Assembly (NCBI RefSeq): GCF_025210605.1 | Contig: NZ_JAOARI010000031.1 | Span: 1-64,000, forward strand | From: Halodesulfovibrio sp. | Lineage (GTDB): Bacteria; Desulfobacterota; Desulfovibrionia; Desulfovibrionales; Desulfovibrionaceae | Direction: 5' to 3' | Length of the DNA: 64,000 bases | Shown here: positions 36,483 through 44,376 of the stretch, piece after piece | Layout: every line of letters starts with the position of its first letter | Numbering within the stretch: the first letter of the stretch is position 1 | The notes under the pieces: model-generated | Database searches by the model: none | What the model was told of the DNA's origin: nothing | The model's input: the letters and a program-made list of their open reading frames with translations, nothing else | Program-made: the position numbers and the translations under genes

Positions 36483-37154
36483 ATGGCATTTCAGTTTAAA
36501 CCAGAAGTGATGTTAGACACCGTCCCTCTTCTTGTAGAAGGTGTTGAACTCACTATTTATATCACGCTACTCGGTCTTGTATTCGGTTTTCTCATTGGTA
36601 CCGTTGCAGGACTTGGTCGCCTTTCCCGAAATAAGCTTACACGCGCCCTTGCAACCGTCTATGTAGAAATTATCCGCGGTACCCCGATGATTGTACAGGC
36701 ACTCTTCCTGTACTTCGGTGTTCCGCTTGTTACCGGTATTCGTATCAATCCTATTACAGCGGGTGTTATCACCATTGCTGTCAACTCCGGTGCATATATT
36801 GCTGAAATCGTTCGCGGTGCGGTTCAGTCTATCGATCAAGGACAGTTTGAAGCTGGTCGTTCTATCGGTCTTACCAGACGCCAGACCATGCTCTCAATTA
36901 TCTGGCCACAGGCGTTCCGCCGCATGATTCCACCGCTCGGTAACCAGTTCATTATTTCGCTTAAAGATACCTCACTCCTTACCGTTATCGGCGTAGCAGA
37001 GCTTACCCGTTCCGGTCAGGAAATCGTAGCGGTAAACTTCCGTTCTTTCGAAGTATACCTGACTGTGGCGATCGTATACCTGTGTATGACGCTTTCTATT
37101 GCGACAGCATTGCGCTGGTATGAAAAAAAATTGATGGCACGCAGCCGCCGCTAG
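36483..37154 (+). CDS. glnP: Polar amino-acid ABC transporter permease (GlnP-like)
   Basis: 223-residue inner-membrane permease of the His/Glu/Gln/Arg family, about five helices. It carries the N-terminal GVELTIYITLLGLVFGFLIGTVAGLGRLS, the TYVEIIRGTPMIVQALFLYFG-type segment and the EAA loop GRSIGLTRRQTMLSIIWPQAFRRMIPPLGN that docks the ATPase. ATG 36483 begins just ahead of the conserved region; an ATG at 36426 is possible but adds an uncharacteristic 19-residue leader. Confidence 0.9.
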   Translation: MAFQFKPEVMLDTVPLLVEGVELTIYITLLGLVFGFLIGTVAGLGRLSRNKLTRALATVYVEIIRGTPMIVQALFLYFGVPLVTGIRINPITAGVITIAVNSGAYIAEIVRGAVQSIDQGQFEAGRSIGLTRRQTMLSIIWPQAFRRMIPPLGNQFIISLKDTSLLTVIGVAELTRSGQEIVAVNFRSFEVYLTVAIVYLCMTLSIATALRWYEKKLMARSRR

Positions 37155-37163
37155 GAGCACATA

Positions 37164-37901
37164 ATGTCCGATACATCAGCAATGATTCAGATTCGTAATC
37201 TGCATAAAAGTTATGGCGACGTCGAAGTAATTAAAGGCGTAGATTTAACTGTTGAACAAGGTGAAGTAGTTGTTCTTCTGGGACCTTCCGGTTCCGGTAA
37301 ATCAACCGTACTGCGCTGCATCAACCGCCTTGAAGAAATCACCTCCGGTAGCATTGTTGTAGACGGCTTTGACCTTTACGCCAAAGAAACAGACATCAAC
37401 TACGTGCGCTCAGAAGCTGGCATGGTGTTCCAGCAGTTTAACTTGTTCCCGCACTTGTCTGTTCTACAGAACATCACCATCGGACTTATTAAAGTTCGCA
37501 AAATGGACAAAGCAGAAGCCGATAAAATTGCTCTGAACCTTCTTGATAAAGTAGGTCTGCCAGACAAAGCGGCAGTATATCCGGATCAGCTGTCCGGTGG
37601 TCAGAAACAGCGTGTTGCGATTGCGCGTTCTTTGGCTATGAGTCCTAAAGTTATTCTTTTTGACGAGCCGACATCTGCGCTTGACCCTGAGTTGGTAGGC
37701 GAAGTTCTTGATGTTATGAAAAAGCTTGCTGATGAGGGAATGACAATGGTTGTTGTAACGCACGAAATGGACTTCGCCCGTGAAGTTGCAGACCGCGTTA
37801 TATTTATTGCTGATGGCATTATTCAGGAAGAAGAAGCACCTGACGAGTTCTTCTCCAATCCAAAACACCCGCGTCTTAAAGATTTCCTTGGAAAGCTCTA
37901 A
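37164..37901 (+). CDS. glnQ: Polar amino-acid ABC transporter ATPase (GlnQ-like)
   Basis: 245-residue ATP-binding subunit: Walker [11 protein letters not shown]-loop [13 protein letters not shown], signature LSGGQKQR, Walker [14 protein letters not shown] and H-loop VVTHEMDFA. Nine bases after the permease with AGGAG upstream. Completes the importer, which couples ATP hydrolysis to uptake of a polar amino acid, most likely glutamine or glutamate. Confidence 0.95.
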   Translation: MSDTSAMIQIRNLHKSYGDVEVIKGVDLTVEQGEVVVLLGPSGSGKSTVLRCINRLEEITSGSIVVDGFDLYAKETDINYVRSEAGMVFQQFNLFPHLSVLQNITIGLIKVRKMDKAEADKIALNLLDKVGLPDKAAVYPDQLSGGQKQRVAIARSLAMSPKVILFDEPTSALDPELVGEVLDVMKKLADEGMTMVVVTHEMDFAREVADRVIFIADGIIQEEEAPDEFFSNPKHPRLKDFLGKL

Positions 37902-37950
37902 GGGGATCTATAAAGATAGTCACCAGCATTGCTGGTAATCATCCGATTAT

Positions 37951-37986
37951 AAAGCCGACAATCCTTCGATTGTCGGCTTTTTTGTG
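37951..37986. terminator. Terminator between glnQ and the Dabb gene
   Basis: AAAGCCGACAATC and GATTGTCGGCTTT, perfect 13-base stem with CTTC loop and T-run; ends the transporter operon. Confidence 0.94.
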
Positions 37987-37998
37987 TCCAATAGTGTA

Positions 37999-38304
37999 TT
38001 ACACCACAAAGTCGATTGCTTTTCGGGATGCAATTACGGTTTTAATAAAGCTCACGCACTCTTGGTGCAATGGGTGCTCGTTGTAGCTTGCCAGTCCTGC
38101 TTCATCATCGTGTGTGGAAAGTAAAATAACCTGCACGTCTTCTGTCGTTGTTTTTGCAAAGGTCATAGACACATCAATGCTTTTAAGTGCAGGGATTTTT
38201 CCTTCAAGATTTCGAAGAATATCAACTGTTTTAGCAGCGTTTTCTGCTGCGGATGCACCTTCAGCTTCTTCTTTGAAAGTAAACCATACGATATGTTTAA
38301 TCAT
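37999..38304 (-). CDS. Dabb (stress-responsive alpha/beta barrel) domain protein
   Basis: 101-residue dimeric ferredoxin-like-fold protein. The signature MIKHIVWFTFKEEA at the start and the histidine-rich SYNEHPLHQECVSFI near residue 80 are typical of the Dabb family. Members include stress proteins and a few cyclases; the bacterial small forms are functionally undefined. AAGGAT site before the ATG. Confidence 0.88.
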   Translation of the reverse strand: MIKHIVWFTFKEEAEGASAAENAAKTVDILRNLEGKIPALKSIDVSMTFAKTTTEDVQVILLSTHDDEAGLASYNEHPLHQECVSFIKTVIASRKAIDFVV

Positions 38305-38504
38305 GGGATTATCCTTCTGTAAAATAGTGTTGTACTCTTTTTTTTATGCTCAAAAAGTCAAAAAGGTCAATTGACCGTATAGGAAGACGCGTGAATTAGA
38401 ATTGCTCGACATTGCAGACTTGTCCATCTTCGCGTACAGAAAATTCGTTTAGCAGAAATTCGCATTCATCATTTTGCAAAAGATGCCTTTATTACGGAGC
38501 GCCT

Positions 38505-40241
38505 ATGTACCCACTTACAACATATACACTGACAGCAGTGCTTGATCGTAGCGCTGACTTGTTCCACGACCAACCTGCATTATCTAATGTAGGAGGCGCT
38601 CCCATTACATATAAAGAGTTCGCCATAGCTGTTCAGGGCTTGCAGAGCTTGCTTGCTAAACATGGAATAGGCACTGGTGATAAGGTGGCAATTCTCAGCG
38701 AAAGTACACCTAACTGGGGAATTGCTTACTTCGCAATTACCGCTATGGGTGCTGTTGCGGTTCCTATTTTACCCGATTTTCATCCGGATGCTGTACATCA
38801 CATTATTCGGCATTCTGAAGCTTCGGCAATTATCGTTTCGCAAAAGCTCTTCAGCAAAGTGGAAGACGGGCAGTACGATGAACTCCCTGTTCTTTTCCTG
38901 ATGGAAACCTTTTCGCCGGTTGCGTTCGATGAGGAGCCGCAGAAGCTGAAGGAATTAAAAAAAGCAGGATTGCGTGAATTCCGTTCTATTATGGAAAAAG
39001 CGCGTGACCTTACGCAAAAGCTTATCGACCGCAAAGAGTCCGAGGAAGAGCACCGCACTGTGAGCCTTTTCTCCGGTGGAAACACCATCAAACCTGATGA
39101 TGTAGCAGCAATTATTTATACATCCGGCACAACTGGTCATTCCAAGGGTGTTGTTCTTACACACGAAAATATTGTGTCTAATGCGTATGCCGTCCGTTCT
39201 ATTGTAGAAGTAGGGCCGGGAGACAGACTTCTTTCTATTCTTCCTCTTTCGCATACGTATGAATGCACTTTAGGGCTTATTTTACCGCTGATGAATGGCG
39301 CACACATTCATTATATGGATAAACCTCCTACAGCGCGCGCTTTGCTGCCAGCAATGGCTAAAGTACAGCCTACAGTGATGTTGTCCGTACCGCTCGTGAT
39401 CGAAAAAATCTTCAAGGCTGCCATTTTGCCGAAGCTGACAAGCAGTTGGGCAAAAAGAATGCTCTACAAAGTTGCTCGCGCAAAGTTACATGCTCTCGCT
39501 GGTAAAAAGTTACTGGCGACCTTTGGTGGAAGCTTGCGTCTTTTCTGTATAGGTGGTGCAGCCATCGCACCGGAAGTGGAACGCTTCCTCAAAGAGGCAA
39601 ATTTTCCATACGCTATCGGCTATGGGCTTACTGAAACAAGTCCGTTGCTTGCAGGGACAGGGCCTGAGCAAACGCGTCTGCTCTCAACAGGGTATCAGTT
39701 GCAGGGTGTTGAGTTAAAGATTGATAACCCGCATCCAGAAACTGGTGAGGGCGAGATTCTGGCTAAAGGCTCTAATATTATGAAGGGCTATTACAAAGCG
39801 CCGGAAATTACGAAATCTGTCTTTACAGAGGATGGATGGTTCCGCACAGGAGACTTGGGTAAATTTGACGCCGACAACTTCCTCTACATCCGCGGTCGAT
39901 TGAAAAACGTTATTGTAGGACCGAGCGGTGAAAATATTTACCCTGAAGAACTTGAAAACATGATTATGCAATCTCCATGGGTGCTGGAAACCATTGTGTA
40001 TGAACAGGACAGAAAGCTGATTGCCCGTATTCATCTCGACAGAACAAAAGTAGATGATGAATTTGGCAACTTGCACGCATCCAAATTGGAAGAAAAGGTA
40101 TTGAAAATACTGGAAGAGATTCGAACTGGTGTAAATAGCAAGGTTGCAGGTTTTTCACGCATTATGAAAGTCATCGAACAGACTGAGCCATTTGAAAAAA
40201 CACCTACGCAAAAAATTAAACGATACCTGTACGTCGATTAA
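38505..40241 (+). CDS. Long-chain fatty acid--CoA ligase (AMP-forming)
   Basis: 578-residue adenylate-forming enzyme activating a carboxylic acid, probably a fatty acid, to its CoA thioester. Motifs: the P-loop-like IIYTSGTTGHSKGVVLTH near 203-220, IGYGLTETSPLLAG (A5), and GWFRTGDLGKFDADNFLYIRGRLKNVIVGPSGENIYPEELE (A7-A8). The catalytic lysine is in TPTQKIKRYL near the C-terminus. ATG 38505 has GGAG five bases upstream; the upstream open frame is ignored. Chain-length preference cannot be read from sequence. Confidence 0.92.
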   Translation: MYPLTTYTLTAVLDRSADLFHDQPALSNVGGAPITYKEFAIAVQGLQSLLAKHGIGTGDKVAILSESTPNWGIAYFAITAMGAVAVPILPDFHPDAVHHIIRHSEASAIIVSQKLFSKVEDGQYDELPVLFLMETFSPVAFDEEPQKLKELKKAGLREFRSIMEKARDLTQKLIDRKESEEEHRTVSLFSGGNTIKPDDVAAIIYTSGTTGHSKGVVLTHENIVSNAYAVRSIVEVGPGDRLLSILPLSHTYECTLGLILPLMNGAHIHYMDKPPTARALLPAMAKVQPTVMLSVPLVIEKIFKAAILPKLTSSWAKRMLYKVARAKLHALAGKKLLATFGGSLRLFCIGGAAIAPEVERFLKEANFPYAIGYGLTETSPLLAGTGPEQTRLLSTGYQLQGVELKIDNPHPETGEGEILAKGSNIMKGYYKAPEITKSVFTEDGWFRTGDLGKFDADNFLYIRGRLKNVIVGPSGENIYPEELENMIMQSPWVLETIVYEQDRKLIARIHLDRTKVDDEFGNLHASKLEEKVLKILEEIRTGVNSKVAGFSRIMKVIEQTEPFEKTPTQKIKRYLYVD

Positions 40242-40431
40242 CTACTGATGTTGTAATAAGCGACGTGCCGTTAGTTCAAAATTTTTGCACCAACTTCTTG
40301 TGAATAGCGGAAGCTTTTTCCGAAGTAAAAATTATTTGACCTTCCAGTGGTTATGACAGGTTGAACAGATATAGCTTACTCCTTGTTTTTATAGCACTTT
40401 TATAAAATACATAGAATGCAAAGGAGTTGGC

Positions 40432-40515
40432 ATGAAGGTTGCTAGGTTAATAGTACCTTCTTTCTTTCAAAGATTTTTTCTGACAAGGGGTGGCTCCCCT
40501 TATACAGATTTTTAA
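40432..40515 (+). CDS. Phenylalanine-rich leader peptide upstream of aroE
   Basis: A 27-codon ORF (MKVARLIVPS, then FFQRFF, LTRGGSPYTDF) with a strong AAGGAG site at 40421-40426, five bases before the ATG. Five of 27 residues are Phe, four within six codons (40462-40479). The stop codon abuts the 5' arm of a terminator. A TATAAA at 40401-40406 would place the transcript start about 20 bases before the ATG. The arrangement is that of a transcription-attenuation leader sensing phenylalanine supply. It could instead be an independent small protein gene. No family is recognised. Confidence 0.6.
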   Translation: MKVARLIVPSFFQRFFLTRGGSPYTDF

Positions 40516-40547
40516 AGCGGAGTGTCGGTCAAACACTCCGCTTTTTT
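40485..40547 (+). promoter_or_regulatory. Putative attenuator with mutually exclusive hairpins
   Basis: Segment 1 AAGGGG (40485-40490) pairs with segment 2 CCCCTT (40496-40501). Segment 2 extended, CTCCCCTT (40494-40501), is also complementary at seven of eight positions to segment 3 AAGCGGAG (40515-40522). Segment 3 is the 5' arm of the terminator AAGCGGAGTG/CACTCCGCTT (40515-40543), followed by TTTT. A ribosome stalled on the Phe codons would cover segment 1 and allow 2:3 pairing (read-through); one reaching the stop would cover segment 2 and favour termination. Confidence 0.6.
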
Positions 40548-40752
40548 CTTTACTGCCTAGCTACCGACTCTGTACCTCAGTTTTTTTCTTGGCTACACTA
40601 AGCACAGATATAGACATTCCACCTAAACGCTTGGATCAAGCGTATCAGAAGCAATATTCTGAAATACAAAGATATTCTCTCTGCTTTTGCCTTATCTATC
40701 ATCAAAAACGAAAAAGACAGCAATAGTACAGCTGCCAATTGGAAGAAAGAAC

Positions 40753-41574
40753 ATGATTCGCACGCCAGAAAAATTATACGCCATTATTGGACACCCATTA
40801 GGACATACAATGAGTCCTGCCCTGCATAACAGCGGGTTCAATATGTTTTCCCTTCCTGCTGTTTATATGGCGTTTCCTACCCCGCCTGAAAAGCTGGCTG
40901 ACTTCATGAACGCATTCAGAACATTACCGATACATGGCGCAAGCGTGACCATTCCGCACAAAGAAACGGTTATGCAATACGTTGATCGAATTACTCCGCG
41001 TGCAGCCAAAGTCGGCGCAGTAAATACACTTTTCTGGGATAATGAGACGCTCGTTGGGGACAATACAGATGTACTCGGCTTTCTTGCCCCACTTACTCAA
41101 GACGACTGTACCTTCCGCCATGCTCTGATTCTTGGCGCAGGTGGCGCTGCAAAGGCTGTTCTGGCAGGATTACACGAATTGAATGTACAGCAAGTGACCA
41201 TCTGCAACCGAACAGCAGAACGCGCTCAACATCTCGCTGAACAATTTGCTGTAGAGTTTGTCGATTGGGAAAAAAGAGGCACTGTAGAAGCTGATCTTGT
41301 CATCAATACAACACCAATGGGTATGTCTGGTGAGCATGTTGAAAAAACACCGTATCCGCCAGAGATGTTCCGTAACGAAGGCATAGCATATGATCTTGTC
41401 TACAATCCGCTCAAGACCACTTTTTTACGAGATGCTGAAAAAGCAGGATGGAATACCATAGATGGATTACATATGTTTGCTGCCCAAGGTGCAGAGCAAT
41501 TCAGGCTTTGGACAGAAAAAGATATTCCCCTAGAACATATCCGTACACTTATATCTACCACACTAGGACTTTAG
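40753..41574 (+). CDS. aroE: Shikimate dehydrogenase
   Basis: NADPH-dependent reduction of 3-dehydroshikimate to shikimate, a central step toward chorismate and the aromatic amino acids. 273 residues. Shikimate-binding motif GHPLGHTMSPALHN near the start, catalytic lysine in GASVTIPHKE and aspartate in GDNTDVLGF, and nucleotide-binding ILGAGGAAKAVLAGL followed by CNRTAERAQ. ATG 40753 has GGAAG upstream. The gene stands alone, about 205 bases after the leader terminator. Control by phenylalanine through that leader is inferred. Confidence 0.95.
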   Translation: MIRTPEKLYAIIGHPLGHTMSPALHNSGFNMFSLPAVYMAFPTPPEKLADFMNAFRTLPIHGASVTIPHKETVMQYVDRITPRAAKVGAVNTLFWDNETLVGDNTDVLGFLAPLTQDDCTFRHALILGAGGAAKAVLAGLHELNVQQVTICNRTAERAQHLAEQFAVEFVDWEKRGTVEADLVINTTPMGMSGEHVEKTPYPPEMFRNEGIAYDLVYNPLKTTFLRDAEKAGWNTIDGLHMFAAQGAEQFRLWTEKDIPLEHIRTLISTTLGL

Positions 41575-41644
41575 GCGGAGCTTAGGCATTGTCCTTAGTA
41601 TACGTCATTTCTTCGGCAGCTTGGTAGAAATTTCAGGAAAAATA

Positions 41645-41678
41645 TAAAAAGGGCGGTTGTCTTATGTAACAACCGCCC
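41645..41678 (-). terminator. Terminator of the M15-M99 operon
   Basis: GGGCGGTTGT and ACAACCGCCC arms; on the minus strand followed by TTTTTATATT. Its sequence recurs at 26-51. Confidence 0.75.
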
Positions 41679-41764
41679 CAAAAAGAAGCTTATTTATCGG
41701 ACGAGAATCGAAGTTTTGCCGAGCTGGGATGAACTCAAATGATACCTTTCGCGTGATAGATTGT

Positions 41765-41792
41765 ACAAAAGTTTCAGCTCAGCCATCGGAGC
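41765..41792 (+). repeat. Fragment of the convergent-junction repeat (last module)
   Basis: ACAAAAGTTTCAGCTCAGCC.. matches the 3' side of the large stem in copies A-C with few changes. It lies between convergent aroE and the M99 gene, consistent with decay of a once longer copy. Confidence 0.6.
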
Positions 41793-41802
41793 CAGTGTCT
41801 CG

Positions 41803-43128
41803 TTAACGGGCAGCGACCGCGCTGTTCTTTCCGAAGCGAACGAGAATCATGCCGGAGAATTTTTCTCCACGGTATGCTTCAACGCGATATACACGTCCGC
41901 CTTTATCGAGTGAGAAACGTTTCACGAGATCTTTTTTCCGCACAAGAACATCTGACTCAGTCCCTTTGTTTGGTGCGACGTATCCGATGATGTTAAAGCG
42001 GTATCCTTTCAAAGAGCTTACTCTGAAATGATTGTTGACCTCGACGATAGTTCCTATCGGTACTTCTTGAGTGCGCCCATCAATTGTTACTTTTAATGAA
42101 GACAAGCTGTCGTCAAATTCAAAGAACTGCGGGGACAGGTTCGTCAAATTTCTATTGCCGTAATAGACCTTGTACCCGTTAGGGGCATCAACCATGGTCA
42201 ACAGCGGTTTGGATGCTTTAAAGTCGTCAGCTAAGTCTTTGTTCATAGGAACATAGTTCAAGTACTTGCGAACATTATCCAGCTCCAGCTGTAATTTTCC
42301 GCCGTACAACGCCAGTTTAACCTGACTGAACATTGCTCGCTTGATGGCGCGTGGACTTAGTTCAAAATTACGAGAAAATTCTATGCCTGCCTGCTTCAAA
42401 AATGATTCAAGAACCGACAAATGATAGTATGTACGGGTCGGTGTCATGAACGACTTGCTGGCTTCAATACCGAATGCTGGTTTGCCATGCTTAATTGCAT
42501 AGTAGGTGAGTGATTTTTCCATTTCATGGTCACCTTCGCGAGTGCGGGTATTTTTCAAATGAAATTTATCGCTCTTTTTCAACAACTCGGTATTTGCTTT
42601 TTTCACTGCAATTCGCGCCATGCGGCTTAAATTACCAAATTTTGGGCTTTGGATATTTTTTTGATCGATAATTACACACTGCCCCCAGTAGCGAGGGTTA
42701 TGTAATTTGTCGATATACTTTGGATTGTAGAACCCGCTTCCGTCATGCAGATTGAGCACCATGTCGATCTGTTTATTCCGAATTATTTTTTTAATTCGTT
42801 GTACAGAAGCATAGTCTGGATCATTTTTATCCAAGGCAGCAAACTTTCGGTTCATATCACCGTATGACCCACGGGAGCTTTTGATGATGCTCAGAAAGTT
42901 CAAATTGGGAACAACCCAAATATTACCTTTGGTAATTTCGTAGTGGGATACAAGCATGCCCGCAGCGCTAAAACCGCCCGGTTCATCTCCTTGAATACCA
43001 CCGATGACAAGAATTGTCGGACCTTTTGGATCATTGCCAAGCTTGTGCAAAGAAAAATCCAACGGTTTTTGCGCAAATGCAGAAACCGTCGTTATGGCAA
43101 CGAGTATGAAAGATAATAACAATCGCAT
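41803..43128 (-). CDS. csd4: M99 family peptidoglycan DL-carboxypeptidase (Csd4/Pgp1-like)
   Basis: 441-residue periplasmic zinc carboxypeptidase with a Sec signal (cleavage near AFA). Helicobacter Csd4 and Campylobacter Pgp1 trim muropeptide tripeptides to dipeptides and set helical cell shape. The unusual zinc site with glutamine replacing the usual M14 histidine is present, and by count the key residues fall at the Csd4 numbers as I recall them: Gln46 and Glu49 in GGIQGDEPGG, Arg86, Arg94, His128 in NLHDGSGF and Glu222 in FGIEASK. The M14-like domain is followed by about 180 residues of beta-rich tail. Start and upstream stop overlap (TAATG), so translation is coupled to the M15 gene. Probably contributes to the vibrioid form. 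Confidence 0.88.
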   Translation of the reverse strand: MRLLLSFILVAITTVSAFAQKPLDFSLHKLGNDPKGPTILVIGGIQGDEPGGFSAAGMLVSHYEITKGNIWVVPNLNFLSIIKSSRGSYGDMNRKFAALDKNDPDYASVQRIKKIIRNKQIDMVLNLHDGSGFYNPKYIDKLHNPRYWGQCVIIDQKNIQSPKFGNLSRMARIAVKKANTELLKKSDKFHLKNTRTREGDHEMEKSLTYYAIKHGKPAFGIEASKSFMTPTRTYYHLSVLESFLKQAGIEFSRNFELSPRAIKRAMFSQVKLALYGGKLQLELDNVRKYLNYVPMNKDLADDFKASKPLLTMVDAPNGYKVYYGNRNLTNLSPQFFEFDDSLSSLKVTIDGRTQEVPIGTIVEVNNHFRVSSLKGYRFNIIGYVAPNKGTESDVLVRKKDLVKRFSLDKGGRVYRVEAYRGEKFSGMILVRFGKNSAVAAR

Positions 43129-43973
43129 TATAAGCTCACCTTAACATGCCAGGGTTCATACCGTACTCCCAGCAAATTTCCTCTAGGGTATCGCAGTGTT
43201 AAATAGCCAAGTTCATTTAACTTATTGAACACACGTGTTTCTGTAAAACGGGAAGTGAAGTTGAACTCCCCGTATTTTTTTTGTCCTACATCAAAATCGC
43301 TGATGCCATGAAATGAGTAGCCCGGAGGTGCCAATGACCGTGAAGCAAGGGAAAGGTTCCCGCCATTGCTGCTTGCCTTCATAAGGAACAAGTGGAATTG
43401 CTTGACGACACCGCGCACGCCGGACGTTAAAATTACATCTGATGAAAGAGCACTTTTAATTTCTTTCCACACTTCAAATGGATGACCTTTGAATATGTAG
43501 TGCCCACTGTGGCGGATTTTAATTACATCTTTACGGGAGATTGTCTGCGTAAATGCAGTAATAGGCTTGTCACCGTAAAAACCTAACGCATCAGCATCAT
43601 AGTAAAATATCTTTTCAAGAAACTCTTTTTCTTTAGTAGAAAACGCTCCTATGCGGCTGTACTGTCTTCCGAATAAAAAAGCCTGATCAACACTTATAAG
43701 ATTAAAATTACCATAGCCGACTGTACGCATTACACGTGTAATTTTGGCAGTGCAGTTTTTAAGTAATTCTAATTCTTCATCTTTTAAAATAATATCATCA
43801 GGATGTGCTAAATCGAAATGACTCATCTTGGAGATGTAGTCTTTTACATGCAAATCATATTGTTCCTGCTGTTCCTGAGGTTCTTCCTCTGGAAATTCAG
43901 CAGCAAGCGCATTGCATGGTATTGCCATCGCTGATGCAATACAAATCTGTCGTAAAAAGGCTCGCCTATTCAT
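43128..43973 (-). CDS. M15 family D-alanyl-D-alanine carboxypeptidase (VanY-like)
   Basis: 281 residues. N-terminus MNRRAFLRQICIASAM has a twin-arginine-like RRAFLR motif before a hydrophobic stretch, suggesting Tat export. The C-terminal half carries the M15 zinc motifs: SFHGISDFDVG (His and Asp ligands, in a spacing slightly shorter than classical VanY) and YEPWHVKV (final His). Preceding residues, GGNLSLASRSLAPPGYS, match the substrate-side loop of the family. It would remove terminal D-Ala from muropeptides in the periplasm, feeding further trimming by the coupled M99 enzyme. First gene of the pair. Confidence 0.82.
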   Translation of the reverse strand: MNRRAFLRQICIASAMAIPCNALAAEFPEEEPQEQQEQYDLHVKDYISKMSHFDLAHPDDIILKDEELELLKNCTAKITRVMRTVGYGNFNLISVDQAFLFGRQYSRIGAFSTKEKEFLEKIFYYDADALGFYGDKPITAFTQTISRKDVIKIRHSGHYIFKGHPFEVWKEIKSALSSDVILTSGVRGVVKQFHLFLMKASSNGGNLSLASRSLAPPGYSFHGISDFDVGQKKYGEFNFTSRFTETRVFNKLNELGYLTLRYPRGNLLGVRYEPWHVKVSL

Positions 43974-44376
43974 ACATCGCTCTTGGAAAAGGATAAGTAC
44001 ACTACAGCATCATTGCTATTTGTTTCGGAAGAAAAGTACGTCATTTCAGTCTAAAATTAAACCCTGATTATCAAGGCGTGATTTGTGCAGTCTGCACTGC
44101 ACTCACCGCTTGTAACAGTAATATATTGTAAAAGTACATCCCTTAATATGTTTACAATAGTAATGCTGAATAATCTTAGTGTATTCAATCTACTTTTTTT
44201 CTTACCTCAGGCTCACAAAAATCATGCCTTCTTTCCAGTTGCCGCAAGGGTTCATCTTGCCATTGCTCTGTTTTTTTTTTAGCGTGGCTAATTGTAGTTC
44301 TTTTTGTGTATTCCACGTTTTGAATGCATAAATATGCAACGCACAATCCCAAATTTCTGAAATTTGCAGGACCATA
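43974..44376. other. Divergent intergenic region M15 / dnaX
   Basis: About 400 AT-rich bases containing presumed promoters of both directions. No hairpin of note, no gene. Confidence 0.35.
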
